64,000 nucleotides of DNA, taken from Hydrogenobacter sp. T-2 (GTDB taxonomy: Bacteria > Aquificota > Aquificia > Aquificales > Aquificaceae). How positions within the stretch are numbered: position 1 is the first letter of the stretch; each line of letters begins with the position of its first letter. The translations under genes and the position numbers were made by a program. The stretch is taken from contig NZ_CP117180.1 of the NCBI RefSeq assembly GCF_033971325.1, positions 1,246,041 through 1,310,040 on the forward strand, read 5' to 3'. The notes beneath the pieces were generated by a model. That model ran no database searches and was not told where the DNA came from. It saw only the letters and a program-made list of their open reading frames with translations. Below are positions 32,724 through 41,999 of the stretch, piece after piece.

Positions 32724-34517
32724 ATGGAACGAGTGAGAAACTTCTCCATAATAGCACATGTGGACCATGGCAAGTCCACTCTTGCGGACAGGCTTTTGGA
32801 ATACACTGGTTCTGTCTCAAGAAGGGAGTTAAAGGAGCAGATGCTTGATACCCTTGAGATTGAGAGAGAAAGAGGCATAACCATAAAACTTCAAGCGGTA
32901 AGAATGTTTTATAAGGCAGGGGACGGAGAAACCTATACCTTACATCTTATAGATACCCCTGGGCATGTGGACTTTTCTTACGAGGTTTCAAGAGCTCTCG
33001 CTGCTTGTGAGGGAGCTTTGCTTCTTGTTGACGCAACTCAAGGCATAGAAGCCCAAACAGTTGCAAACTTTTGGAAGGCGGTAGAACAGGACCTAACTAT
33101 AATTCCCGTTATAAACAAGATAGACCTGCCGGCCGCAGACCCAGAAAGGGTAAAAAGGCAGATAGAAGAAATACTTGGACTACCCTCAGAGGATGTTATA
33201 TTAGCCTCCGCCAAAGAAGGTATCGGTATTGAGGAGATATTGGAGGCTATTGTAAAGAGAATCCCACCACCAAAGGGAAGCCCAAACAAACCTCTAAAGG
33301 CATTAATTTTTGACTCCTATTATGACCAGTATCGTGGTGCGGTTGCCTTTGTAAGGGTCTTTGATGGTGAGGTAAGACCAGGCACAAGGATAAGGCTTTT
33401 CTCCACTGGTAAAGAGTTTGAAGTCACAGAGGTAGGAGCACAAACTCCAAAGATGACCAAGTTTGAAAAACTCTCCGCTGGCGATGTGGGATATCTTGCT
33501 GCGTCTATAAAGGATGTGAGGGATATAAGGGTTGGTGATACTATAACCGATGCTAAAAACCCAACACCTGAACCTGTTCCCGGCTTTAGACCAGCCAAGC
33601 CCATGGTCTATGCAGGCATATACCCCTCCGAAGGCTATACTTACGAAGAGCTAAGGGATGCACTTGAGAAGTATGCCATAAACGACGCAGCCATACAGTT
33701 TGAGCCAGAGACCTCTCCGGCTCTTGGTTTAGGTTTTAGAGTAGGCTTTTTGGGATTGCTACATATGGAAATAGTGCAAGAACGACTTGAAAGAGAATAT
33801 GGCGTAAGCATAGTAACCACTGCACCTAGTGTGGTCTATAGGGTAAGGTTTAAAAATGGTCAGGTAAAGGAAATAAGAAACCCCTCAGAGCTTCCAGAAA
33901 ACTGGGGCATTATCCAAGCCATTGAAGAACCCTTTGTGCTTCTTACTGTAATAACACCCAAAGACTATGTGGGAAACATCATGAACCTCTGTCAAGAAAA
34001 GAGGGGCATTCAAAAGAAGTTTATCTACCTTGACCCAAACACTGTAATGCTTGAGTATGAGATGCCTTTGAGCGAAGTGATAATGGATTTTCATGACAAG
34101 ATAAAGGGTGTTTCAAGGGGCTATGCCTCCTACGACTACGAGTTTCTTGGCTTTAGAGAGGAAGACCTTGTTAGGTTAAACATATTTATAAACAATGACC
34201 CAGTGGATGCCTTATCCTTCATAGTCCACAGGGACAAGGCTTATAGAAGAGCGCGTCAACTTGTGGAAAAACTAAAGGAAGTCATCCCCAGACAGCTCTT
34301 TGAGGTAAAGGTTCAAGCAGGCATAGGGACTAAGATAATAGCTTCGGAGAGAATACCGCCTCTAAGGGCAAACGTAACTGCAAAATGCTACGGTGGAGAT
34401 ATAACAAGAAAGAAAAAGCTCCTTGAAAAACAGAAGGAAGGCAAGAAGAGACTAAAGCAGTTTGGCAAGGTGGAGCTTCCTCAAGAAGCCTTTCTCACCG
34501 TCCTAAAGGTTGATTAA
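32724..34517 (+). CDS. lepA: Elongation factor 4 (LepA), back-translocating GTPase
   Basis: The 597-residue protein has the GTPase signatures [38 protein letters not shown] and NKIDLPAA. Translation-factor domains II, III and V follow, then the LepA-specific C-terminal domain ([40 protein letters not shown]). It acts on the ribosome. No ribosome-binding site is visible; TATAAA lies 4 bases before the ATG. Its end overlaps the convergent panE-like gene by 23 bp. Confidence 0.97.
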   Translation: MERVRNFSIIAHVDHGKSTLADRLLEYTGSVSRRELKEQMLDTLEIERERGITIKLQAVRMFYKAGDGETYTLHLIDTPGHVDFSYEVSRALAACEGALLLVDATQGIEAQTVANFWKAVEQDLTIIPVINKIDLPAADPERVKRQIEEILGLPSEDVILASAKEGIGIEEILEAIVKRIPPPKGSPNKPLKALIFDSYYDQYRGAVAFVRVFDGEVRPGTRIRLFSTGKEFEVTEVGAQTPKMTKFEKLSAGDVGYLAASIKDVRDIRVGDTITDAKNPTPEPVPGFRPAKPMVYAGIYPSEGYTYEELRDALEKYAINDAAIQFEPETSPALGLGFRVGFLGLLHMEIVQERLEREYGVSIVTTAPSVVYRVRFKNGQVKEIRNPSELPENWGIIQAIEEPFVLLTVITPKDYVGNIMNLCQEKRGIQKKFIYLDPNTVMLEYEMPLSEVIMDFHDKIKGVSRGYASYDYEFLGFREEDLVRLNIFINNDPVDALSFIVHRDKAYRRARQLVEKLKEVIPRQLFEVKVQAGIGTKIIASERIPPLRANVTAKCYGGDITRKKKLLEKQKEGKKRLKQFGKVELPQEAFLTVLKVD

Positions 34518-35427
34518 ATAGCTCCTTTGCCTTTATGAGTTTTACCACCATCTCGTTAACGGGAAGGGTTATACCCTTTGACCTTCCAAGCTCAAGGAGA
34601 GCACCGTTTAGTGCGTCTATCTCCGTTTTTCCCCTTTTCACATCCGCAAGCATAGAAGGGTAATGCTCCGCAGTGGGTGGGATAAGCCTATGATAAAAGT
34701 GTATTTTGTATTCTTCCACCCCTTGCCAAAAGGTGGGAATGGCATTGACCCTTATGACCTCAAAGGCTTCTCCCAATATCTTGTCCATAAGCTCTTTTGT
34801 GTATATATTGCTTGCAAGATTACCATAGGTGGTTTCAAAAATAGCACCAAGAGGGTTCAAGGCACAGTTATAGAGAATTTTGTCCCATAGGTATTTATAA
34901 ACTTCCTTTTCGTATCTGGTGGGTATGCCAGCACTGCTAAAGGTATTGGCTAACTCCTTTAAAAAAGCCTCCTCTATTATGCCCTCTGGGTCTCCAAGCA
35001 CCACATCATCACCGCACACGGTTATTCTAACCCTTCCCCACTCCAAAAGCTCCGCACCAAATATGACCCTTGCAAGTATAACCCTACCCTTGCCAAAAAC
35101 CTCTATAGCCTTTTCATAGTTGCCATAACCATTTTGTGCTATCATAAAAAGGCTCTTAGTGTCTTTAAGCCTTTCTATATCCTTGAGAGCTTGTATGGTA
35201 TCGTAGCTTTTAACTGTTAGTATGGTGATATCTGGCTCAAAGTCAAGAGCATCAAGTGTGTCTATGGCTTTCACTTCCTGAGTGAACTCACCCCATATAC
35301 CCTCTACCCTTATACTTTGGAGTTTCCTTCCCTTCTTTAAAAGCCCTACCGCCTTATAACCTGCCCTGCTTAGAAAGGCAAGGTAAGCACTTCCCAGAGC
35401 ACCCACACCTACCACTAAGAACTTCAT
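34495..35427 (-). CDS. panE: 2-dehydropantoate 2-reductase (ketopantoate reductase)
   Basis: The 310-residue protein has the NAD(P)-binding start [20 protein letters not shown] and a C-terminal ApbA/PanE domain containing [19 protein letters not shown] and [20 protein letters not shown], both typical of ketopantoate reductase. It would reduce ketopantoate to pantoate for coenzyme A. coaD, a later step, is 10 kb away. The start overlaps the NYN gene by 4 bp. Confidence 0.9.
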   Translation of the reverse strand: MKFLVVGVGALGSAYLAFLSRAGYKAVGLLKKGRKLQSIRVEGIWGEFTQEVKAIDTLDALDFEPDITILTVKSYDTIQALKDIERLKDTKSLFMIAQNGYGNYEKAIEVFGKGRVILARVIFGAELLEWGRVRITVCGDDVVLGDPEGIIEEAFLKELANTFSSAGIPTRYEKEVYKYLWDKILYNCALNPLGAIFETTYGNLASNIYTKELMDKILGEAFEVIRVNAIPTFWQGVEEYKIHFYHRLIPPTAEHYPSMLADVKRGKTEIDALNGALLELGRSKGITLPVNEMVVKLIKAKELFNQPLGR

Positions 35428-35936
35428 TCCTTTTCCTCTAACTTCACAAGAGGCAAAAGGTCTCTAAGGTCTATGTATCTATCACAGGCATTTACAAGCT
35501 CCACAGCGGTAGCCTCGCGCGTCGATACACATATTATTTCCTTTCCAAAGTTTCTTAGCGTCCAAACCAGCTTTTCAAAATCTCCATCTCCAGTGCAGAG
35601 TATGGCGGTCTGATAGTTGTCTTTGGTAAGCAAGGCATCTATGGTAAGGTTCACGTCTAAGTCTCCCTTATAAGTTCCATCCTTGAGCTGTTTTATGGGT
35701 TTTTTCACCACCGTTATACCGCTAAAGGCAAGCATCTTAACAAAACTTTCTTGCTTTTCGTCTCCTTCTCTGTAGGCAAGATAAAAAAAGGTGTTGTATA
35801 TATCAAAATCCACCTTAAAGTAGTTTACAAGTTTTATAAGGTCAATGCGTTGATGCAGGATATCCTTCTGGACAAAGTAAAAGTTCGCTCCATCTATAAA
35901 TATACAAGCCCTTCTTTTCAGTCCTGAATATACCAT
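35424..35936 (-). CDS. NYN-domain (LabA/DUF88-type) putative ribonuclease
   Basis: The protein of about 170 residues fits the PIN-like NYN fold. Acidic residues are found in ACIFIDGANFYF, KGDLDVNLTIDALL and LCTGDGDFEKLV, consistent with a metal-dependent nuclease centre. The substrate is unknown. The ATG at 35936 was preferred; a longer frame begins at 36020 but would overlap the small upstream gene by about 100 bp. It overlaps panE by 4 bp and the 63-residue gene by 19 bp. Confidence 0.82.
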   Translation of the reverse strand: MVYSGLKRRACIFIDGANFYFVQKDILHQRIDLIKLVNYFKVDFDIYNTFFYLAYREGDEKQESFVKMLAFSGITVVKKPIKQLKDGTYKGDLDVNLTIDALLTKDNYQTAILCTGDGDFEKLVWTLRNFGKEIICVSTREATAVELVNACDRYIDLRDLLPLVKLEEKE

Positions 35937-36109
35937 ACCCTTATACCCGCAGAAACGTGAGAATTTCTCTCCCAGAGGGTTTCCACATTTATTATCTTTG
36001 GTTTGTTGAGTTTTATCCACTGGTTTACCTGTTCCTCAAGAAGTTGATCCATGCTTTCATCCTTAAAAGGCGTCATTTTACGATGAAAGTCTTTAAAACG
36101 AATTTCCAT
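35918..36109 (-). CDS. 63-residue protein coupled to grpE
   Basis: The small protein reads MEIRFKDFHRKMTPFKDESM at its start and has ETLWERNSHVSAGIRVWYIQD at its end. Its ATG overlaps the grpE stop (TAATG), a strong sign of coupled translation. The pattern (acidic helix, then two beta strands) loosely resembles small Cse60-type proteins, but this is not certain. It overlaps the following NYN gene by 19 bp. Function unknown. Confidence 0.65.
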   Translation of the reverse strand: MEIRFKDFHRKMTPFKDESMDQLLEEQVNQWIKLNKPKIINVETLWERNSHVSAGIRVWYIQD

Positions 36110-36654
36110 TAGGTAATCTCCTCTTCGTAATAGGATACCACCACCTTAGCAGGTCTTAGCACCCTATCGTGTAGCCAATAACCCTTTCTCTCTACACGCA
36201 CTACCGTGTTGGGTGGTGCATCCTGAGCATATTCCCTGTCTATAGCCTCCGCAAGATATGGGTCAAACTCCTTGCCCAAAAGGTGCATCTCCTTTATACC
36301 ATACTTTTCCAATATCTTCAGAAGTTCTTTGTATATAAGCTCAAGGCCCCTTCTTAGCCCTTCTAGGTCTTGTCCTTCATACTGAAAAGCTCTCTCAAAG
36401 TTGTCTACCACTTCCAAAAGCTCAAGAGCCAGCTTCTCATACCCGTATTTCTTTGCCTCCTCAAGGTCCCTTCTGTATCTTTCCTTTAAATACTCCATTT
36501 CTCTCTGAAGGTCTACATACCTTTGGTTTATAACCCTTGCGGTATTTTCAAGCTTTGAGAGCTTCTCCTCAAGCTCCCTTATCCTTTGGTCTCTTGGGTC
36601 TTCCACTGGTTGTGAAGGTTCTTGAGCCTCTTGAGGTTTTTGCCTGTCTTCCAT
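36109..36654 (-). CDS. grpE: Nucleotide exchange factor GrpE
   Basis: The 181-residue protein has an acidic, Pro/Gln-rich start, a long coiled coil (about 25-90) and the C-terminal beta-wing domain: LLEVVDNFERAFQ, EFDPYLAEAID, NTVVRVERKGYWLHDRVLRP. It releases ADP from DnaK. No Shine-Dalgarno is present; TATAAT at 36663-36668 (minus strand) lies 8 bases before the ATG. dnaK and dnaJ are not in the window. Confidence 0.96.
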   Translation of the reverse strand: MEDRQKPQEAQEPSQPVEDPRDQRIRELEEKLSKLENTARVINQRYVDLQREMEYLKERYRRDLEEAKKYGYEKLALELLEVVDNFERAFQYEGQDLEGLRRGLELIYKELLKILEKYGIKEMHLLGKEFDPYLAEAIDREYAQDAPPNTVVRVERKGYWLHDRVLRPAKVVVSYYEEEIT

Positions 36655-36690
36655 AGAGATTAATTATAGCACACGCTTTGAAAATGAAGG

Positions 36691-37488
36691 CTAAAGGCTA
36701 ATGAAGGTTATCTCCAAGTTCGGACTAACTATAACAAGGTTCTTCAGAGGTATTAAAGTCCACCTTTCTTTCGTTAGCTCCTCCGAAGAGACCAAAACAG
36801 CCTTTTCTCCTCTCAAGGATTTACTTCTTAATAGCTGTCTTGTCTCCTCTGATAGGTGTTCAAAAAGGTCATAATCAGGGCTATCCCTTTTAAGAAGATA
36901 GAGGGAGTAGTATTCTTCCTTGTCCCTATCAGACGCGTCTCTATATGCATACAGTCTATTCCCATCGGATAGTATAAAGTTCAATCCAGTGTAGTTTTCG
37001 CAGTTATAAACTATGCTTAAGGCACTCCTTATCCCTTCAAGCGTGTCTCCGTGCCTTTCAATTTCCTGCATTATCAAAAGGAAATACACTTCTGAGTCTG
37101 TATTCCCCTCAATTAGCCTAAGGTAGTCTTCACTTAAGTATCCTTTCAGACATTCCCTATTTACGCTTCCGTTGTGTGCAAATATCCAATCTTTGAAAAC
37201 AAAGGGATGAGCGTTTACCTTGAAATAGTCGCCATAGGTAGCGTATCTAACATGTGAAAGAATAATCCTTGAACGCACCGTTTCTACCACGGAAAAGTCA
37301 TAATTCCTTATACTTCCTACCTCCTTCAGCCCCTGCTTTATGACCCTTGCCTTACCTTTATTGTAATATCCTATACCCCAACCATGAGGGTTATCTTGTG
37401 AAAATTCCCTAAAGGGTTTGTCCGCTAAGTTAAAGGAAAAATCCATATCCACCTCTTTGTTGGCTATAACTCCAAACAGCCTGCACAT
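36691..37488 (-). CDS. Class II glutamine amidotransferase (YafJ-like)
   Basis: The 265-residue protein starts MCRLFGVIAN; Cys2 would be the N-terminal nucleophile after Met removal. Other Ntn-amidotransferase features are NPHGWGIGYYNKGK, ILSHVRYATYGD, FAHNGSVN and GNTDSEVYFLLI. Only the glutaminase domain is present, so the ammonia acceptor is unknown. GGAGG lies 5 bases before the ATG. The aminotransferase gene ends 20 bp upstream. Confidence 0.85.
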   Translation of the reverse strand: MCRLFGVIANKEVDMDFSFNLADKPFREFSQDNPHGWGIGYYNKGKARVIKQGLKEVGSIRNYDFSVVETVRSRIILSHVRYATYGDYFKVNAHPFVFKDWIFAHNGSVNRECLKGYLSEDYLRLIEGNTDSEVYFLLIMQEIERHGDTLEGIRSALSIVYNCENYTGLNFILSDGNRLYAYRDASDRDKEEYYSLYLLKRDSPDYDLFEHLSEETRQLLRSKSLRGEKAVLVSSEELTKERWTLIPLKNLVIVSPNLEITFISL

Positions 37489-37508
37489 TTTGTCCTCCAG
37501 ACAAACAG

Positions 37509-38684
37509 TTATATAAGCTCAACCGCACCTTTTATCCTATTTATACCCTCCCGTATGGTATCCTCAGAAACGCAGTAGGAAAGCCTTAGATACCCTTCCG
37601 CACCAAAGGCAGAGCCTGGGACACCTGCAACGCGACCCTTTTCTATGAGATAATCCGCCAGTTTTAGGTCTGAACCCAGCCTTTGTGAGTAATGCCTAAA
37701 GTTTGGAAAAATGTAGAAGGCTCCCTTAGGTTTGACTACGCTTACCTTTGGTATCTCCCTCAATAGACTGTAAGCAAGGTCTCTTCTCTTTTCAAAGGTT
37801 TTTCTCATATTTTCCACAAAGGCTTTGGCTTCTGGATTTTTTAAAGCCTCTAAGGCTCCATACTGAGCAAAGGTGGTGGCGTTGGAAATGCTTTGACTGT
37901 TTAGGTCCGCTATTACCTTTGCATATTTTTCTGGACAGGCTACATAACCCACACGCCATCCTGTCATAGAATAGCTCTTTGAAAAGGCATTAACGGTAAA
38001 GGTTATTTCCCTTATCTCCTTTGAGAGGCTGGCAGGACTTACAAACCTTTCCCCGTCGTAAAGAAAGGCTTCGTAGCATTCATCCGAAACTATAAGTATG
38101 TTCTTTTCAAGGCATAGCTCCGCAATCTTTCTTAGTTCTTCTTCTGGAATTACCGCACCAGTAGGGTTAGAGGGTGAGTTAAGTATTAGCATTTTTGTCT
38201 TTGGTGTTATGTATTCTCTCAGAAGGTCAGCCTTGAGGACAAAGCCTTCTTCTTCTCTAAGTGGCACTTCTACAACTTTTGCATTACAGAGAAGTATCTG
38301 CTCTGGATAGGTTACCCAGTAAGGTGTAGGGAGTAGCACCTCATCACCCTCTTCCAAAAGAGCAAGCATAATAAGAAAAAGTGCCATCTTTGCTCCTGCG
38401 GTTATTACTATCTCAGAGGGTTTGTACTCTATACCGTTTTCCTTCAAGAGTTTCTCTGCAAGGGCTTCTCTTAGCTGTGGAATACCCGCAGAGGGTGCAT
38501 ACTTGGTTTTCCCATCCCTTATGGCTCTTATACAGGCTTCTTTTATAAAATCTGGCGTGTCAAAGTCTGGCTCTCCTGCACCAAAACCCACTATGTCTAC
38601 ACCTTGAGCCTTGAGCTGGTTCACCTTAGCTGTAAGGGCAAGCGTAGGTGCTGGCTTTATGTGAGATACTCTCTTTGCAAGCAT
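37509..38684 (-). CDS. Class I pyridoxal-phosphate aminotransferase (aspartate aminotransferase type)
   Basis: The protein of about 391 residues belongs to aminotransferase family I gamma. It shows GFGAGEPDFDTPDFIKEA, KTKYAPSAGIPQLREALA, LNSPSNPTGAV, SDECYEAFLYDG, the PLP-lysine motif NAFSKSYSMTGWRVGY and RLSYCVSED near the end. The substrate is likely aspartate, prephenate or a related amino acid. The ATG at 38684 was chosen: TATAAT (38691-38696, minus) lies 6 bases upstream, typical of leaderless starts here. Confidence 0.93.
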   Translation of the reverse strand: MLAKRVSHIKPAPTLALTAKVNQLKAQGVDIVGFGAGEPDFDTPDFIKEACIRAIRDGKTKYAPSAGIPQLREALAEKLLKENGIEYKPSEIVITAGAKMALFLIMLALLEEGDEVLLPTPYWVTYPEQILLCNAKVVEVPLREEEGFVLKADLLREYITPKTKMLILNSPSNPTGAVIPEEELRKIAELCLEKNILIVSDECYEAFLYDGERFVSPASLSKEIREITFTVNAFSKSYSMTGWRVGYVACPEKYAKVIADLNSQSISNATTFAQYGALEALKNPEAKAFVENMRKTFEKRRDLAYSLLREIPKVSVVKPKGAFYIFPNFRHYSQRLGSDLKLADYLIEKGRVAGVPGSAFGAEGYLRLSYCVSEDTIREGINRIKGAVELI

Positions 38685-38812
38685 AGAGTTATTATAACCC
38701 GAGTTAACAGCTATAATCCACAAGCCGTTATCTTGGTCAAAAATGAGTAGTAGGTTGTAGCTCTCTATGGATGATGGTATGGATGATTATATTATATATA
38801 ATAGAATAGCCA

Positions 38813-41800
38813 GTGAAAGCTATGAAAAAGCTAAGTTCAGGCATAAGCTTTTCTGTATGCCCGCATGATACGGAGAAGGGTATTAAAAGGTGGCAGGAGT
38901 TTGCAAAAAGGTTGGAGCTTGCCATTGGTCAGAGGGTAAATTTTGAGGTTCTTAGCGGGCATGAGGAAGAATACAAAAGAATAGAGAAGGGTGAATTTTT
39001 TGACCTTTACTATGCGGGACCACTAATCTCTCCAAGGCTCTATGAGCTTGGTTATATTCCTGTGGCTAAGTTCAAGGGGCAAAAAGACAAAATGTTTCTG
39101 GTAGAGAGAAAAATCCCTGAGGAAGGGCATATACTGGTTGCTACACCCTTCCTAAGACCCTCTGCCTATTCCTTTTTGGACCTTGACATAGAGAGGGTTA
39201 AGGTTGTCCTTGTGAATAATTTCTACGAGGCCTTTAGGGCTCTTAAGGAAGGAAGGGTGCATGCCTGTATCATGTATAACGAGACTTGGGAGGAGATAGA
39301 GGAAGAGGAGAAAAAGCTCCTTGTGGTTGTGGAAGAACATGTTTTTGAGACCTCTCACCTGTTTATGGCAAAGCCCGAGGTCTACTCTAAGGTTAGAGAT
39401 GCATTACTTTCCTTTGAAGAGATTGAACCTGCGGACGAATCGGATGTGTCAAAAGTTTTGAAGCTCTTTAAAGAGTTTGACAAGTTTATGAGGCTTTGGT
39501 CAAAGGCAAGCTTTTTCCACGCCATTGATAAGGCAAAGCATGTGGGTGTGCTTCTATACACCAAGAAGATAGAATATGTAAACGATTGTCTTGCGGAGCT
39601 TCTGGGCTACTCTAAAGAAGAGCTTGAAGGAATGGATTCTTATACAGCCTTGCAAAAGTTCTTCCCGATAGAATACAGAAAACCGGTAGAAGCGGTTGTT
39701 ACAAGAAGACTTTCTGGTGAGGATTTCAGTCAGAGCTACGATGAGCTACCCTTACTTAGAAAAGATGGAAGCACTGTATGGACTATAGCTTTCTCTGAAA
39801 CGGTGCTTTATGAGGGGTCTTATGCGGGTCTGGTCTTTTTTGTTGATATAACGGAGAAAAAGAAGGCAATTAGATTTTACCGTCTACTAATTGACCTTAT
39901 TGAAAACATTCTGAAGGCACAAACAGAAGAAGAAGCCCTGAGAGAACTCTGTATTCAACTAACAAAGAATATGTCTCTAAAGCTCGTTTGGGTTGGTATT
40001 CCAGACTACGAAAAGGAATTGATAGTGCCCGTATATTCTTACGGTCAAGCGGAGGAATACCTGAAGGACCTTACCATATCCACAAGGGAAGACCTGCCTG
40101 AAGGTCAAGGGGTAACCGCAAGGGCATACAGGGAAAACAAGATATACATAAACGAAAACACCCTCAAAAACCCTACTATGACTCCTTGGAGAGAGAAACA
40201 GCTCAAGTTTGGTATCCTTTCTTCCTGTGCCATACCGATTGTGAAGGACGAAAAGGTGGAGTATGTAATTAACCTCTATGCAGGTGAACCCTATTTCTTC
40301 TCCGAAGAGAGTACTGAAGTGCTTTATGAAATAAAAAATGCTGTGGAGTTTATACTCAAAAAGGTCAAACGGGACAGAGAAAGCTATATGATATTTAATG
40401 CGGTTGAAAAGGCAAAATCGTGGACTTTGATAACAAATAAGTTAGGTGAAATAATTTATGTAAACGAGGCAGTATGTGAAATATCTGGCTATTCAAAAGA
40501 GGAGCTTATCGGGAAAAGTCCAGAATTGTTCAAATCTGGATATCACCCACCCGAATTCTATAGCCAACTTTGGAGCACCATAAGGGCAGGTCAGAACTTC
40601 CACTCTATATTCGTAAATAGAGGAAGGCACGGTCAGATTTTCTATCTTGAAAGCTCTATACATCCCATCAAGCTTCCCGATGGTTCTCTTGTGTATATGC
40701 AAGTAGGTAGGGATATAACGAGAGAAGTGCATTTATCCTCTGAGATAGAAAGACTAACCTTCTTTGACACACTTACAGGGTTACATAACCTTGATGGCTT
40801 AAGGACAAAGGCAGAGGAAGTCCTTAAGAGAAGCAATCTTGTTCTCTTGGCTCTTGTAGATCTTTGCAACTTTTCTATGGTTAACAGGCTTTATGGAGAA
40901 ATGGTTGGAGACACAGTGCTTATAGAGATAGGCAAAAGACTCTCCAAATATTCAGAAAAGCAGGGGATAATTGCAAGACTTGCCAGTGATGAGTTTGCTG
41001 TTTTTTTACCTCTTAAAAGAGAGGAGGATGCCATAGAGATCTTAAAGGAAATGGAGGAAACTCTGGAAAAATCCTTTATCTTGAATGGCATTCCAATAAA
41101 CCCCTCCTTTAACATAGGTGTCGCATTGTATCCTCACGACGGTTCAAGTTTTGGAGAGCTCCATGAAAAAGCAAGCATAGCACTTTCCAACGCCAAAAGA
41201 GCAGGTGAGGGTGAAATAAGGTTTTTTGAGGTGGGGTTTGAAGAGAGGATAAGGTCCAAGAACCTTGCTATAGAGCTTGTTCATAGAGCTGTTGAAGATG
41301 ACCTATTTGTTTTCTATTATCAACCTTACTGGAATAGTAAGGATATGAAACTTGCAGGTTTTGAAGCCCTTGTAAGGATAAAGGACAAGCATGGAAATGT
41401 TTATAGCCCTGCCCTCTTTATTGATTATCTTGAAAACAGTAGGTATCTTAGGAGCTTTGAAGGTATTATGTTAAGGCATGCAAGAAGATTTTATGAAAAG
41501 TATAAATACCCACTTTCTATAAATGTATCCGCTCGCAGTTTCAGGGACAAGAGGTTTATAGAAAACCTTATAGATCAGGTAGCATATACGAGCATTACCG
41601 TTGAGATAACAGAAAGAATCTTTATGGAAGGTGAAAAGGAGGTTATTGAAAACATAGAAATTTTAAGAGAAGCAGGTATAAAGGTAGCTCTTGATGACTT
41701 TGGCACTGGCTACTCATCCCTTTCCTATATTTCTCGCATCCCCGTAAACGTTATCAAGATTGATATATCTTTTGTCAGAGGAATGTTAGAAGATAAAAGA

Positions 41801-41989
41801 ATAAGAGTCGTAGTAGAGAACATCATAAGATTATCTCATGGTCTTGAAATTGAAACCATAGCAGAGGGCGTGGAAACTCAAGAGCAAGTGGATATCCTCC
41901 GGGATATGGGTTGCACCTACCTTCAGGGCTATTTCCTTGGAAAACCCATGCCCGAAGAAAACATAATAAAACTGATTTCCGTGGTATGA
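38813..41989 (+). CDS. Cyclic-di-GMP signalling protein: PhnD-like sensor, PAS, GAF, PAS, GGDEF, EAL
   Basis: The 1058-residue protein has a periplasmic-binding-protein-like (PhnD-type) domain at about 10-225 (RWQEFAKRLELAIGQRVNFE, FFDLYYAGPLIS). It is followed by PAS (about 230-350), GAF (about 355-515), PAS (about 520-640), GGDEF and EAL domains. The GGDEF motif is degenerate (RLASDEF near 721), so cyclase activity is doubtful. EAL motifs are intact (GFEALVRI, VEITER, DDFGTGYSSL, AEGVET). It is probably a c-di-GMP phosphodiesterase. No signal peptide or membrane helix is seen. The start may be GTG 38813 or ATG 38822; TATAAT lies at 38797-38802. Confidence 0.9.
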   Translation: MKAMKKLSSGISFSVCPHDTEKGIKRWQEFAKRLELAIGQRVNFEVLSGHEEEYKRIEKGEFFDLYYAGPLISPRLYELGYIPVAKFKGQKDKMFLVERKIPEEGHILVATPFLRPSAYSFLDLDIERVKVVLVNNFYEAFRALKEGRVHACIMYNETWEEIEEEEKKLLVVVEEHVFETSHLFMAKPEVYSKVRDALLSFEEIEPADESDVSKVLKLFKEFDKFMRLWSKASFFHAIDKAKHVGVLLYTKKIEYVNDCLAELLGYSKEELEGMDSYTALQKFFPIEYRKPVEAVVTRRLSGEDFSQSYDELPLLRKDGSTVWTIAFSETVLYEGSYAGLVFFVDITEKKKAIRFYRLLIDLIENILKAQTEEEALRELCIQLTKNMSLKLVWVGIPDYEKELIVPVYSYGQAEEYLKDLTISTREDLPEGQGVTARAYRENKIYINENTLKNPTMTPWREKQLKFGILSSCAIPIVKDEKVEYVINLYAGEPYFFSEESTEVLYEIKNAVEFILKKVKRDRESYMIFNAVEKAKSWTLITNKLGEIIYVNEAVCEISGYSKEELIGKSPELFKSGYHPPEFYSQLWSTIRAGQNFHSIFVNRGRHGQIFYLESSIHPIKLPDGSLVYMQVGRDITREVHLSSEIERLTFFDTLTGLHNLDGLRTKAEEVLKRSNLVLLALVDLCNFSMVNRLYGEMVGDTVLIEIGKRLSKYSEKQGIIARLASDEFAVFLPLKREEDAIEILKEMEETLEKSFILNGIPINPSFNIGVALYPHDGSSFGELHEKASIALSNAKRAGEGEIRFFEVGFEERIRSKNLAIELVHRAVEDDLFVFYYQPYWNSKDMKLAGFEALVRIKDKHGNVYSPALFIDYLENSRYLRSFEGIMLRHARRFYEKYKYPLSINVSARSFRDKRFIENLIDQVAYTSITVEITERIFMEGEKEVIENIEILREAGIKVALDDFGTGYSSLSYISRIPVNVIKIDISFVRGMLEDKRIRVVVENIIRLSHGLEIETIAEGVETQEQVDILRDMGCTYLQGYFLGKPMPEENIIKLISVV

Positions 41990-41999
41990 TTTTTAGACC

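Noticed and set aside
35937-36020. N-terminal extension of the NYN-domain protein
   Set aside because: It would overlap the small coupled gene almost fully and has no NYN-domain features; the ATG at 35936 fits better.
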